From positions 4,588,001 to 4,652,000 of the forward strand of contig JAITYX010000017.1 of NCBI GenBank assembly GCA_021018815.1: a stretch of 64,000 nt of DNA, given 5' to 3'. The position numbers were made by a program, and so were the translations under genes. The notes under the pieces are model-generated. The model was given only the letters and a program-made list of their open reading frames with translations. It was not told the origin of the DNA and made no database searches. This document shows, in pieces, positions 1-13,400 of this stretch. The DNA comes from Talinum fruticosum (lineage: Eukaryota; Streptophyta; Magnoliopsida; Caryophyllales; Talinaceae). Position 1 is the first letter of the stretch, and every line of letters starts with the position of its first letter.

Positions 1-59
1 TGCCTACTGACCCCACAAACTTTTTCAGCATGCTTTGTCCTCACCTAGACGCTTCTTGA

Positions 60-150
60 TAAACTTCCTAGGAGGTCACTTATCCTCACATTATTTCAAG
101 CCAAGCAACTTATATTCCCTCATTATTTGAGGTCCCCTCCATTTTTGTGC
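60..150 (-). repeat. 5S-rRNA-like repeat, possibly part of a Cassandra-type TRIM or LTR
   Basis: On the minus strand the stretch reads like the internal control region of 5S rRNA: AAGTTGCTTGGC, then GAGGATAAGTGACCTCCTAG and GAAGT. Plant Cassandra TRIM elements carry such a 5S-like block in their LTRs. The element boundary is outside or unclear, and it is diverged from a functional 5S gene. A 5S-derived SINE is the alternative. Confidence 0.45.
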
Positions 151-454
151 TTTGTGAGATGACCGCCAAGCCCATCGCATGTCGACTCGATACCATCTTT
201 GTGACGCCTTGACCTCTACAATGTTTTCATCCTTTCATTGTAGTTGGAATAAGGTTAATTTCTATAATTTATGGGGTCCTCTTTATTTCCTCTTTTTTTT
301 TTTTTTTGTTGTCTTTATGTATGGCGGGGAAGAAAAACGTGTAAATTTCCTTAGGTTCTAAACGTGATAAATACCACCCTTTTACAATGCCCTAATTAGG
401 TGTACAATTGCTTTGAGAGAGGTGTATATTAGATAGAGAATGCAGGCAAAACAT

Positions 455-720
455 GCATTTCTTTGTAGAATTTCTTATTCTATTTTTCTCCCCTGTATAG
501 TTTCATTTGTTCTTTTCAGCTTAGCTTCCACAACCTTACAACTCCTTATAATTTTTTACAACTAACCTTACAACTATCTTACAAAGAACGTGCATTTCTT
601 TAGTCTTTCGTTTTCTCTTTTTCTGCCCTTGTCTAATTTCATTTGTTCGTTTTAGCTTTACCTTAGAGTCTTAAAGCTTCTTACAACTTTCTAAAACTAA
701 CCATAAAGCTATCTTCATAG
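455..720. repeat. Degenerate tandem duplication of about 135 bp rich in TTACAACT motifs
   Basis: Two diverged copies (about 455-590 and 591-720) share the order GCATTTCTTT, a T-rich stretch, TTTCATTTGTTC, TTTAGCTT, CTTACAACT, CTAACC, CTATCTT. The same TTACAACT-rich text recurs at 18430-18560 and 24040-24180, so it belongs to a dispersed family. Confidence 0.6.
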
Positions 721-1238
721 CTTTTTATGGCTGCGTATACCTAAGAAACTCCTTATAGCGAAAAAGAAAATGGGGCCTTAAGTAGACTTTATTTTCTTAT
801 CCAAGTGATTAATATTAAGTTATGAGTCTTTAATGAAATATTAAGTTCGACAAGCTTAAGTCTACCTACTGCATCTATATAAATAGTTGTAAATTTGTCG
901 TGCATAGTGTCTTAAGTACTTTTAAAATCTCTACAATGACGCAAATGTTAATGATGATTTGGTTTAACGAGTGAAAGTAAAAGAAATAATAGAAGAAAAC
1001 ATAATATATAATGTTTCCTTATTTTGTGCTAAATTTGATAAGTTGTTTAGGGTATAGGAGTTACATTCTTCAACCAAGATATTTACATGGTGGCAATGCT
1101 CTAGATTGTCTCAAAACTTACTTGAAGTTACTTATTTTAGTTTTTAAATATGCATAAAGGTTAGGTAAAGAGTAAAGATCAAAATGATTGAAGAAATAAG
1201 TTCCTTTTGACATCATAATGATTGAAGAAACAGGGAAG

Positions 1239-1566
1239 GCGAGCTTGTTTCTATCTCAAGGGATTGTATAGCTGGTTGCTCGTGACAACAACAAGAGCAA
1301 TGCCACCTAGTAAGGATCTCACTTAAATTGAGATTAAGGAGTTCTAAATTCTGCTCATTTCTTTAACAGCTATAACAACTGACCCCTTAGTTTGCAAAAC
1401 CTATTTTTGTTTACATCTCTTTTTGTTTTTTTGGGGGGAGTGGGGGAGAGGGGAGGCTAGCTTGTTTCTATCTGATGGGATTGTATAAAGGGTTGCTCGT
1501 GACAGCAACAAGAGCAATGCCACCTAGTGAGGATCTCACTTCAATTGGGATTAAGGAGTTCTAAAT
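1239..1566 (+). repeat. Pair of direct repeats of about 110 bp
   Basis: The stretch 1239-1348 (AGCTTGTTTCTATCT through GATTAAGGAGTTCTAAAT) recurs at 1455-1566 with about a dozen differences. The copies are separated by about 105 bases of unrelated, T- and G-rich sequence. No coding content is visible; the origin is probably local duplication or paired repeat elements. Confidence 0.8.
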
Positions 1567-1654
1567 GCACACTAACTTACTCTTGTAAGTACAGAGATGG
1601 ATTTCAAGTTATTGGGCATATTTTTGAGACTTATTAAAAATATTTATTATTGAA

Positions 1655-1835
1655 AAGTGCAAAATCGTGTTGAAGTGTATTGGATCATGCTAAAGTGTAC
1701 TAAATCATGCTAAATGTGTTAATACAATATAACTTGAAAATTTCGATAAGTATTGAATTATGTTGAATTGTGCTGAATTGTGTTTAAATATACTAAATTG
1801 TGTTAAAATGTACTGAATTGTGTTGAATGTTGATG
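1655..1835 (+). repeat. Low-complexity minisatellite of TGTTGAAT/TGTACTAAAT-type units
   Basis: Degenerate units of about 14-18 bases (GTGTTGAAGTGTATTGGATC, CATGCTAAAGTGTACTAAAT, TTGTGTTGAATTGTGCTGAA) repeat for about 180 bases. The array is too degenerate for a clear consensus length. Confidence 0.5.
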
Positions 1836-3590
1836 ATAAGTCCTTACAATAAGTCGAACGGAACATGCTCATCCTCCTAATAAAGGGCTTATAGAGCTGT
1901 AATGGCCATCTCTCATTTGTAATATTTGGTATTTAAATTATTTATATTAGAGATTTTGGCTAATGATGAATGATTGGCGATAATACTCGATAAATAAAAT
2001 GAAAATTACATTAATGTGGATGATATGAAATGGAATAAATGCATTCATTTCTACACAAGCTTTACATGCCTTGCTAGTTTGCTGTGTGGTGTCATTATTT
2101 AGAGCTAGTTATAATGTTATTTGATCCACTACATGTTTATTACTTTGCAATTTATATATTTACACACACATAGGGGGAGAGGGAAGAAGGAAAAATAATG
2201 CGAACAATTAATGTTCGAGGAAATGTGAACTATTGAGTAAAAGAAATAGTTTTCCATAAGTACACAATGAAATGAACTCATGTCTATTTGTCCTTTAAAT
2301 ATGGAAAAGATGATTAAATTCATTGCTCCAAATGAGTATAAGAGATTTAATTACTCAAACACTTTACCGTGATTACGAAATTACAAGAATTAGTATTGGT
2401 TTGTCTTTTTAAATAAGGTAAAGATGATGAAATTTATTCCACCAATTGAGTGTATGACATTAAGTTAGATATGAATGAAAGACAAACTACAATAAGCATT
2501 ATGTCCCGAACCTCCTTTGAATATTCTTATCGAAAGGGTATGTACAAAAATATAAAGCCCTCAACTCAAAATGGCACATTTTTTGTTATTATGGTGAAAA
2601 GAAAATGACCAAACAAAGTTAAACCAATCAACCTTATAGAGTTATACCTGGTGCTCCTTGTATTGTTTCTTACAAAAGCTTCAAATTCGTCACGAATGTT
2701 TCCTTAGAAAAAAAAAAAAGGTGACTTTATTTGGTTTAGTATCTTTGCTCGTTGGGTAAGAGTACTTGCGTTTGGATCTAAGACATTGCTCAAACTGAAT
2801 CCATACTAGTTGTGATTTTAGTAGTAGTCTTATTGAAAACCTAAATCTACTAGCGATGGACTACCAGCTAACATTACAATATAATGCTTGTTGTGTCATG
2901 TGTGATTGCAATCTTAAATATTTACGGAATGCAATTTTTAATAAAATGCATTTGAAAAATAATGATTGCAACCTCATCCTTGTTGCCCAGGCACGTTACA
3001 AGAGTCATTTGACTTGTAGAGGAATTGAAAAATGTATGTACTAAAGAAGGTTGTGTCACTAATGGCATTCTTAACAACTAATGGCATTCTTGTCATAGCA
3101 AGGCCATGGCAAGTGTATATAAGAGGAACTTGTATGATTAGACGAGAATGTAGGAGGAGAATACTATTAAGCAATTGCCTTTTAGGATTCATGGAGGAGA
3201 AAAGGCAACAGGCTTAGAGGAATTGATTTTTGTGGCCTAGTATTAATAATAAACTTCTTTTTTGGAACAGTTTTTCGAGTTTTACTTGTAGAGGAATTGA
3301 TTTTTATGGTTATTTATGACCGAATCCATTGATTTCTTTCATTAAAAAAGCCTTTGTTTAGCATGAAAGATATCAACAAATAATAATTATAATTTTGCAT
3401 GCTTAAGTTGCAAGAGTGGCATAAACTATGGATTAATCTACTGAATTCACGCGTTCTTATTCAAGGTTACTGATAGTGATGACTGGGTTTAGCTAGTTTA
3501 GCACTTCAGCATGGCCATGCAAGCTAAGAATGAGTAGAGGTGGGCTGATGTTAACTCAACACAACCTTTATTTTAGCATTTCGGTTTGGA
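1836..3590. other. AT-rich intergenic DNA without recognised content
   Basis: Only short chance ORFs are present. I see no exon with conserved motifs and no RNA gene. Confidence 0.5.
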
Positions 3591-3597
3591 TTTGCTG

Positions 3598-3845
3598 GAT
3601 CTCTCTCTCTCACTTGTTTGTTTGTTTTAGTATTTTGGCCTAGTTATCATGTTGGATTATGGTTTTTTCTTGGTCTCTAATGCAACTCCGTAAAAATCTC
3701 CACTCATTTCTCTCTCAATCTCTCCCTCTCTCTCTCTCTCTCTCACTTGTTTGTTTGTTTTAATATTTTGGCCTAGTTATCATGTTGGATTATGCTTTGC
3801 CTTGGTCTCTATGCAACTCCGTAAAAATCTCCACTCATTTCTCTG
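3598..3845 (+). repeat. Tandem duplication of about 125 bp with CT microsatellite starts
   Basis: Each copy starts with a (CT)n tract followed by CACTTGTTTGTTTGTTTTA, ATTTTGGCCTAGTTATCATG, TTGGATTATG, and later ATGCAACTCCGTAAAAATCT and CCACTCATTTCTCT. Copies lie at about 3600-3718 and 3724-3843 and are more than 90% alike, so the event is recent. Confidence 0.85.
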
Positions 3846-6800
3846 CCATAATTAGGAAAGTCTATTTATGCATACCTTCTCTTGCGGGGACTGTTTTAAC
3901 TTAGGAAGATACTTTTTAAGGTTGCGGACCTTTTCTCATTTTTTATTTTTTTAAGGTGTAGGGACAAGTGCTACCAAGAAATGTTTCTAGGGACATATTA
4001 CCCTATATGATACTTGTGAGCCATACACAGTGTGAGGATCACAACCCTTGGCACCCTCTTGTGTCTAATGTTGATCTTTTCTCTTCTAAATTTCTTCACC
4101 CAAAAAAGTTTTTCCACAACTTTGTTTTCATATTTACTTGAAAACAAATGTCCTCAATACTTCATAAACCAAAAGCACCAATTGCTCTTTTATGTGGTTG
4201 ATTAAGCTATCTTCCTTGGAGATTGTGGGTTTGGGTTGTGCAAATGAAGCTAAAGGAAATTTACATTATAGTTTGAAACATTTGAAGGAGATTCATATGT
4301 CAACCTTAGAACCCCAAGTTAGAATAGAGGCAATAGAGTGATATTGGCACATTTCTTATTGAGGTGTTTGTGCGTCAAAACTTGCCTCTAAGTTCTTTCT
4401 TCTCTTGTTCCCCTTTTTATGGATTTGATAATATAGCAATTGAAATTGAGATGTCTTGGTATATGTCATTCGCTAATGAAAATTTACTAGGGGATGCATC
4501 AAAGGAGAAGTTCAATTTTTCATAAGACCTATCTGTTTGAGGGAGAGGGATTTGAGCTTTGTTCACAGCACTTCTGTTCTCATGGATGTATGCTATTCAT
4601 AGCTTAATTCTTATTTGTTTGTTCCTCCTCATGGGTAGTAACTTAGGAGCTCTGCCTTTTGGAACCCTTGAAATGAAAGAGGTCTCAAAGGTAGATGGGT
4701 GGAAAAGAGCATATTTACTGTAAGTGGAAGAATCCCTACTATCCAGTCTTGCTTCTGTCTCCTTATTACATTGATGATTCCCTTTTAGGTATTATTGCAG
4801 CTGGAAAGGTTCAGGGTTATGTGAGCCTTGTTTCAGGGAGGTATTGGGAAGGATAAGAGGGGCCATATAGTGAGTTTTTGGTAGTTCCCTTCTAAGTTGG
4901 GCTCATTGTGGCATAAAATAACGAGCAATAGGTATGGTTTCCGGAGGAATGAATTTCATGATTTGTCTAGGAGTCTGGACAACCTATTGTCATGGCCCTT
5001 GGGAATTTGTCTTACATGTGTCCTTGCAGTTCTCTCCTCTGTCAAATGCTAAGTCAGAGAAGAGTTCAACGAAGTTTAAAGTAAAAAGGTACCTGTTCTT
5101 GGCAAACTTGATCATGTAAAGCTTAAAGAGATACATCTCTAAATTGATTTGTCCAGATACTTGTCACAGCAGCCTTATTTGCAGAAACACTGTTTTGTCC
5201 TGATAATTTGCTTACACGTTTACACTGAAGAAAAATGAATTTATTTATAGGTTTTACTGGAACCAGATAGACTATATGAAGATTATGTATGCTGGCTGTT
5301 TTCTGCAATTAAATTTTAATGTGTCAACACCCCCAGTCAGGACCATGCCTCTTTTGCTGTCTGATGAAGCTGAGATTGCTAATCAATGTTGGTAATCCTT
5401 TAATCTGTAATAGCTTGCAATAACTGAGACTTCTATTCGTTCATTTTCATTGTTTTCAACTACTTCTTGTCATTAACACTGCTTCGTTTTTTCACGTCTT
5501 ATAAACCGTATTCCATAGGATGGTCCATAGAAAACCATCCAGTTTTTGGGAATTCTTAGTTCCCCGCATAATTTGCTGTTGCTGAGAGATTTTATGTTAA
5601 GACTGCATTTTATTGTCATTTTTCTGAGGGAAGCTGAGGAATACAAGTTTTCAGGCTTAGTCATTGATCATGTTGAACCGCAAATATGAGCATGTTTACT
5701 GAAGGCTTAAGGTTTTGGCTTAGCTCTTGTCTTTTGACAAGGGAAATAGAACTAATTGACTGTTTCTTCCGATCTGAATTGCAATTTGTACTGGGACATA
5801 TGGGACAGCAGTAATATGCTGACTTTGGTTTGCATAAACTGTAAATATTTTTCTCTAAGATAAGATTATAAACCTGTTTGACTGCTCCAAATAATTTGGA
5901 TGTAATTAATTCACAAATGGTAAGTCTTCCTTGAGCTAATTAGAGGTGGGTTGAAGATGTAATAAACATCTTTTAGTCCAGAACATTGATTTCTTCGTTC
6001 ATTACCTCCATTTGTGTAGAAATAAGTTTCTCTTCAGCAGTTCCTTATTCACTTGATGAATTAGATGTTGTTCACCTTGTCTTTGGTAACATGCAATAGG
6101 TGCTCATCCAGCTGTTAGTTCCCTTACCTGTGCATCATATATTATTGTCAGTGTTCAAAGATGTTTATGTATATATCTTTCCTCAAAAGCTGCATTTTAA
6201 TGGATAAATATGTGTCACGTTTGTACATGTCATGTACAATCAAGGTGTGTCAGTTTTAAGTAACAATAGAATATTTATTGATAACGTTGTTATGCCGACA
6301 TGGAACTGGACATTTGATGTTTAGATTCTGATTGTCTGTCAGAGAATATACAAATATTTAAATCAGTCTCCTTTATGATCTTTCCAAGCATAATGGGTTA
6401 TCTGGATTTTACTTAAAACAGTGGCTCAAACCTTGGAAAACTATTGACTTTGGAACCTAAGGCAACAATTGGTATTTCGTAATATCATACAAATAACTTA
6501 GATATTCACCTGTTGTATGGGATAAGCTATCGAGATCATTTGTGTGCTTGTGATTTTTACTGCCATTCATAACTGAGTGAATTCAATTCAATAGGCAATG
6601 AACTTGTCCTTGCATTTTGATGATGGACAATGATGGTGCATGTATTACAAAGGTCTAGTACTCTGGTCTAGTCCACATGACCTACTATCGGAAGCAATTT
6701 GTCAGAAAAGCTTGTGGTGCTTTTAGTACCAGGTGACCTACTTGCTAAAAAATGAGCGGCTCATTCAACATAATGTGTATTCATACTATTCTCCAATTGG

Positions 6801-7432
6801 AAGTTCATCGTGCTTGCTGACCCCTTTTTGGCAATTCATGCCTACTTTTAGCGTGTGTGGTTTCAGTCACTCATTAACGAGCCTTAATTGTGTCCATGGA
6901 AAGGAGAGATGGTTGGCATCTCCCTGACAGGGATGGGAACAGTCTACGGGCTTACCTGTTACCATAGACATCCGGTTAAGGCTGCCCACCATTCTTTGGT
7001 GGATCTTCAACCCAATTTTTAAACCGTGCCAAAAAAATTAACAAGCTTTAATTTTGGTGCTATGATAACATGCTATTCATTGTGATGCACATTTCTTGCA
7101 AATTGAGGAAACACGTTGATTTAAATTTGGTCAAACGCTTGTGGTACATGATGAAGAAATGTTCTGGTATATTGATATGAAAAATCAAGGGTGGGTGCTA
7201 AGTGAAATTGACTCTTGAGAATGCGTCATTTTGCATTTCCTTTATTACATATCATCTTGATTGTGTGTAAACAGTGCATTTCTTAATTGTTGCCTCCATG
7301 CCTTCTGATTACATTGAACATTTTTTTTGAGTATTCTTTGCTTTTGCATTCAACAAATGTGATCAGAACTTCACAGTCTTTCCAGAGCTAGATGTCGATG
7401 ATGAGGCCAATGCAGTTGACTGATCTTCATCT
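3846..7432. other. Intergenic DNA downstream of the MADS gene
   Basis: Long stretches are of medium AT content. No exon motif is recognised on either strand. The MADS 3' untranslated region occupies the right end; an AATAAA on the minus strand near 7241-7246 is a possible poly(A) signal. Confidence 0.45.
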
Positions 7433-10400
7433 CTAGGGGAGTTGTAGTCTGCTGCAGTTTAGAGGGTAAAAAGAGAGAAAGAAGACAAAAGCAAATAATT
7501 TCCAGGATCATATATTACCCTACATTTGATAGTATGTGCCTTAAAATATGCATAGATGCAAGAATCTTACCCTAATTTTGTTGCTTGTTCTGTGTTTTCA
7601 TAGTCTTCATGTTGTGGTTGGCACAATTGCAGGCATATTGGTCCATTTGAATCCTCTCCACTGTCCACACCATTTGTGAGCATAGAGTTTCTATGAGTTC
7701 CATTTACACCTCTAGATTCCTGTGCCTGATATGCAAAAATGCATTTACTCTTAAAGTTTGACTTGAAGGATTTAAGGATTTAGAAACTGTCATCACTCTT
7801 TTGGATTGATAACTTCAGTCGCTAGGCTGAGTGATTAGCTGTGATTACCTTATTTTGAAGTTCCATGTTTTCTTGGCGAATAAGATTTATCTTCTTGTAC
7901 AGCTCTATATTTTCTTGGTGAAAGAGATTTCTCTGTGACGTTGGTGTTAAAATTCAGCAACATTGACATAAATATTATCGACTGGCAGTAGGAAGAATAA
8001 GTTATGAGGTGCATAAGGTTGACCTTTTGATCTAGTTCTTGTATTTCGTCAAGTAGAAGTTGGTCCTACAATATGAATGCCTGTGTTACAGACGATAAAT
8101 AAGAACGAAGGCTAGGTGGTATATGGCAAATGAACTTATTTTTGTACCTTTTTGCGCGAACTCCACTCAGACTCATCTCTAGCTGGTTCTCCAAATTCTG
8201 CAAGTCTTTGACACTTAATCCAGAGAGCTCTTCACCCATCATTTGACTGCAAAACTCAATAAGAACTCTTTTTATCTAATTCTTTTGGTTTCCTTAAGTT
8301 CAATTAGATGGACCTTTTTTAGCTTGTTCTATTTTTTTATTTATTTCATTAAAGTAATTCATTATTTGTAGTTCTCTTTTGCTTTGTTGTTGCTCGTGGT
8401 TTTTTGCTGTTTGACTGGAAAATTTTAGATTTTTAATTAGCAAAGGCTGTTTTTCATTGAGTCATATCTCATAATGGCTGGAGTTAACAACTACTGATAA
8501 CCAATGAAATTGTCACGAAAGAAAGGAACATTGATGACGGTAAATGAGAAGACAGACTTGATATATGTTAATGGTAGTGGTTTTGGCATTGGGACATCCT
8601 CTTCTCCATTGTCCTGTTTTGAGAAAGATCCATATAAAATTTTTTGCAGTGGAGGAAATTTGAATTAACTTAAATAAGTTGATGCTAGTCTTTTCACTAC
8701 CAGATGTTTGCATTTATTTGGTGATAACTTCTTTTCTGAGTTAATGTTTGGAGTATGCATGAATTATAAAGACGGTACTTATTCATGTCATTTTGGGTAC
8801 TGGTGCACAGTAGAAGGGTGAGCTCTTTTGGGGGTATAATATTAAATTAGCAAATGAACTACCTAGAGTGGCATTATCCTCAAGCATTTCCATGTGAAAA
8901 ACACAGTTTTGGGTGCACATGTTCTTTTTTGTGGGCTGACCTCATACTCTCAGGCACACACAGAATTTGTGGGATCACAAATAAATTTCTATCATCACTT
9001 TCTTGATAGGAAAATAAATGCGAAATAACATAAGTGGCGTTAGAATTTCCCTTGAGAGGTGTTTTAGTTGTAAAATTCCTTTTATTGGGAACTGGGATGT
9101 GTTGCCTACTTTTCATTTTAGTTTTAGTTTATGCTGATGATCTATGAAGCGTGGACATATGAGGCACAAACATGACATGTCAAGTACATGTTAACATGTG
9201 ATTGTGTCTAAAAATGAGGAGAGTGTTCATGCTTCTTGATTGTTGATATAGTCATATGAACTTTGTAATTCTTAAGTGTAATTGCAGTGTAATCTGAATC
9301 TGTTTTCTGCTGGCAGTCTGGCTGAATTGTCTGACCATGCAGTCTAATGTTCATGGAGATGGAAATATCTAATCATCTGTAGTTGTAATTGCAGTGTAAT
9401 AAAATATGCAAAACTTAATGTGTATGCATAATTGATAACCTAGAACCAAGCTCTTAGTTTCTTTAAAGTAATTATGACAACAACTACTCCCATTGTGAGT
9501 TCCGCTTCGCGGGGCCGGAGAGATCCAAATGTAGGCAGCCATACCGTTGCAACTCTGTAAACATTGCTGCCCACAAAAAGACCGATTCCAAAAGACCCAC
9601 TCAAAAAAATTCAAAAACATTGTTTAGGTAAAAATCTTTGAATCAAATTAGAAAAAAATAAATAAACCATATTCAAACTGTGTTAAAAATTTTACCGGTG
9701 GTTTTCTTGCAAACTTTCCAATTGCTGTCTTAACATAGCAGCTTGCCTTTGCCAAAACTGCAATTGTAATGACAGAAGTTAGAATAGTGCAGATGCTGAC
9801 AGAGGAATCGCATTATAAAATATTAGTACAAAAAATCATTTTGAACATTGTTGAATATTTCTTTATTAGTCGTCATTGAGCAATTAGGCTTTTTATGGTT
9901 GTACTAGAAGCTTTTTTAATGTCTATTCGAACAACTAGCATGCTTTAGATTTATCTGAAATTGTTTTTTCTTTATTTAATCATATACAAGTGGCCATAGA
10001 GGATTATAAATTGATGATCCTTTATTCTTTTGCAGGTAGCTAGATATGATGTGAAGTTTCTACAACTGAAGAAAATCACTTGTATGTATACTCTCTCTCT
10101 CTCTGTCTCTCTCTCTGTGAAATGATGAGTCATCTATAGAATTCAAACTATACCTTTCTTTTCTCTCTGTGGAAACCCCTACTTTGGTGTGTGTTTTTGG
10201 CTCTCGTTTTAGAAGTAAGTTGGGATACTGCTCATTTTCCAATTTCTACCTGACCTTTCTAATAGGTTCTTGTTTTCAAAATGTTGGGATTGAGTTTTTG
10301 TCTATTTGCTTTCGAAACATGGTTACTTGGACTAGAATGTGCTCATGTCAGGCACATTAAAATAGGCATTTTGAAATAACACGCTCATTTTGTCTCCTTG

Positions 10401-13400
10401 TATTCTTGTTGGGCACAAAACTTCATTTTGGCACAAAACTTCATTTTGGCCCAAAAATGTACAAATTCTGTAGAAAAATGCAGAGTCGAATAGAACACCC
10501 ATGTTGGAAGCTCAACACTTCCAGCAGTAATAAAATATGCAAAACTCATGCTTGGACTGGCTAAAGCTACTTTATGCGATCTAAAGTACCAAACTCTGAG
10601 GTGTTTTCCTTATGAGAACTCCCAAGCCAAAGTCGTGCTAATCACACTAAACGATAGTATGCAACATCTGCTGTCCATTCTTACACCAAACACGCACACA
10701 CAGAGTGAGACATCAAACCAGATGTGCGGATTGTATCGCATATGCCATATTTGTCATCGTCAATTATTTGTATCTGCTAAAGTTCTTAAAATTGTTCAAG
10801 GAATCTCTTTGTCTGCGTCTCTCTGAATATATGCACTTGCATGCTGGAATTTTACATGACTCTGTATGCAACATCTTAATTTAGCTCTTCAAACTATTGA
10901 AAGAGGACAACTTCACTCTTCAAGTATGCGCAGACGTATGCATCCGTGCATACATTTGTTTGTAGTTTTGTACTTTATCTGCGTAACTTTGTCGTCCTAA
11001 CTGTTAAGATTTTTCTTGAATGGATAATGAGTACATAAGTTGTTATTGAGAGGGTACTTAGGGAGTCTCACTCATTTGCAAAAAGGCGTGCTAGTTGTTA
11101 TTGATAGGAAACCAAAGGAGCCTTTCTCTTTAACAAAGAAAGGTCAAAGAACACAAACAGTCATGTTCGTATCTGTTTATTATGTTATTTCCATGCTATA
11201 CCAGTATACCCATTAAATCTGAAAAATGTCTAGTCTGCTCACAATGGAGCACTTGGATCCAACTATATTACATTCTCAAAAGAAAAAAAGTAACTATAAC
11301 TAATGTGACGAAGCATTGCCCTATAAGGGCCATGACTTTCCCTCTTGCAGCATGAAGTTTCCCACTAAAATCTACATATATGATCCAGAATCAGTCCTTT
11401 GTTCCCTTTTATGTCTAGGCATGATAGGCAATCTTTGGTATTTCTTATTCAAGACCAATTGACCTATGACAAGGTTAAACACAATAACCATTGAGAAAAA
11501 AAAAATTCATAGACGAAGGCAGTAAAGAAAGCATAGCCTGAACCATATGCATTCTTGCTGAAGTCACATTTCTTCTTTTAATCAAATGTTTTATGGAAGT
11601 ATTTCCTTGCAAGCTGTCCAAGTAGGACAAGAAGCTATGTAGGATGAGCTTAATGAAACGCCTTGTGAATGCCCTTGGTAGGGTAGCATGAATGAATTTT
11701 GTCCCTTGGGTCTTGTGTTTTGGAAATTTTGTACGCTAATGAAACCCTTTGCACTGCAGAACAATAGTATTGAATCATTTCTTTTTACGTATGGCCTGGT
11801 TTTTCTAGCATGCCTGATATGGTTTCTTTTAACTACTCCACCATTACATGGTTAGATGGAACTTTAATGCCACTGGGAAATACTTTGTTATTTCCTTCAT
11901 TCATATCTCATTCTTTGTCAAATCTTATTTTCTTCACTCACCTCTCGTTCCTTCTTGGCAATATGTCATCTTCTTATTCAGATTGTGATTTTCCTTCAAA
12001 TATTATTTGGAAGTCTTCTGCCCCTTTAAAAATTTTTTTTCTTGGGTGTGGGAACCTTCTTAAGGCAAGATCTTAGCTAGTGATCAATAGGGGTAAAATA
12101 TTGGTCAATAGATGTTTCATTTTTCTTTTGATCATCTAACAGATGTTTCCTGTGTAAAGGGGATCTGGAAACCGCATACTATTTGCCCTTTATTGCCTGG
12201 TGGCTAGAAACCTTTGGGTATTGGCTTTGAGTTATTGAGGTCTTCATTGGATGCTGACATTTGAGTGAGGCGTCAACTACTGGCTTGGATTTTCATGTTT
12301 TCTTTTTTTTCTTTCCCTTTTTTTTTTTAAATAAGGTTATAAGGAATAGTAGAGTTTTTCTAATGTGGTTCAAACTTCACTTGAGGGTAGTTCATTCTTG
12401 GAGCAGGTCATAATGACTGACGAGCTAACATTATACGATTCATATCTATGTCATGTTTTGCTAGGTTTAGCTTAACTCAGGTTTGGTTACATTCATGTAT
12501 GTAATGTTTCATGCAGTTAATGTATGGGCTGGGTGAAATATTGAAATCAAGGCTGTGTAGAGTCATGTGCATGTTTTCTTGGAAAATTATTATCAACATA
12601 TGTTAATATTTGGTTCATGTTCTCGTGATTTTTTTGGTTTCACTTGAAAGGATTACACTTTTATATTAGAATTGTGTTGGATTTGTTTTGCTTAGTTTAC
12701 CTTTAGAATACTAGTTATGAAATCATCAAGAATTCTTGAGAAAGTTCCAAATACTCATTATCGTAATTTTAATCCCTTTAATTCACATAAGAACGGATAT
12801 CAATTAGAAAAGGGAATAGATCGAGAAAGAAATCAAGTGGAATAAATGCATGTGTTTGGATTTCACAGGGAAATGACAAGAAATATTGTCCTCCATCCAT
12901 CTCACGATCACTACCCTTCTTTCTAGTTTAATTTGTTTCAATTTGATTGTCCTGCTTCCAATCGTTACACCTTTATATGATTTTCCCTGTGGAAAGATAA
13001 TTCAAATTTCATATAAAGTAATTAAGTGCAATACGGGAAATTTTTGGAAATTAGTAAACTATTACAATACTTTTTTAACATTCATAATTTTATCCAAAAG
13101 TTAAAAAGGAAACACTATTAACTTCACTCTACCACTGCCGCCATTGCTCCTCCTCTCCTTTGTTACCATCATCATCCCCTCTTCCGCCTTCTCTAGCTAT
13201 CCTTTCATAATGAAACCCTCCCCCTCCTCCATTTTTTCTAATCAACCACTTTTGTAGACTTATCTACAATTTTTTGATTGGTTGCAGGTGACTAGGTTGC
13301 AATTTTTGAGTGTTGACCTACAAAATTCTGCTTGAACTTTTCGTGGTCAAAACCGATTACCAAATGCCAAGTTGTAGGCCTTTGTCCACCAATATGATGG

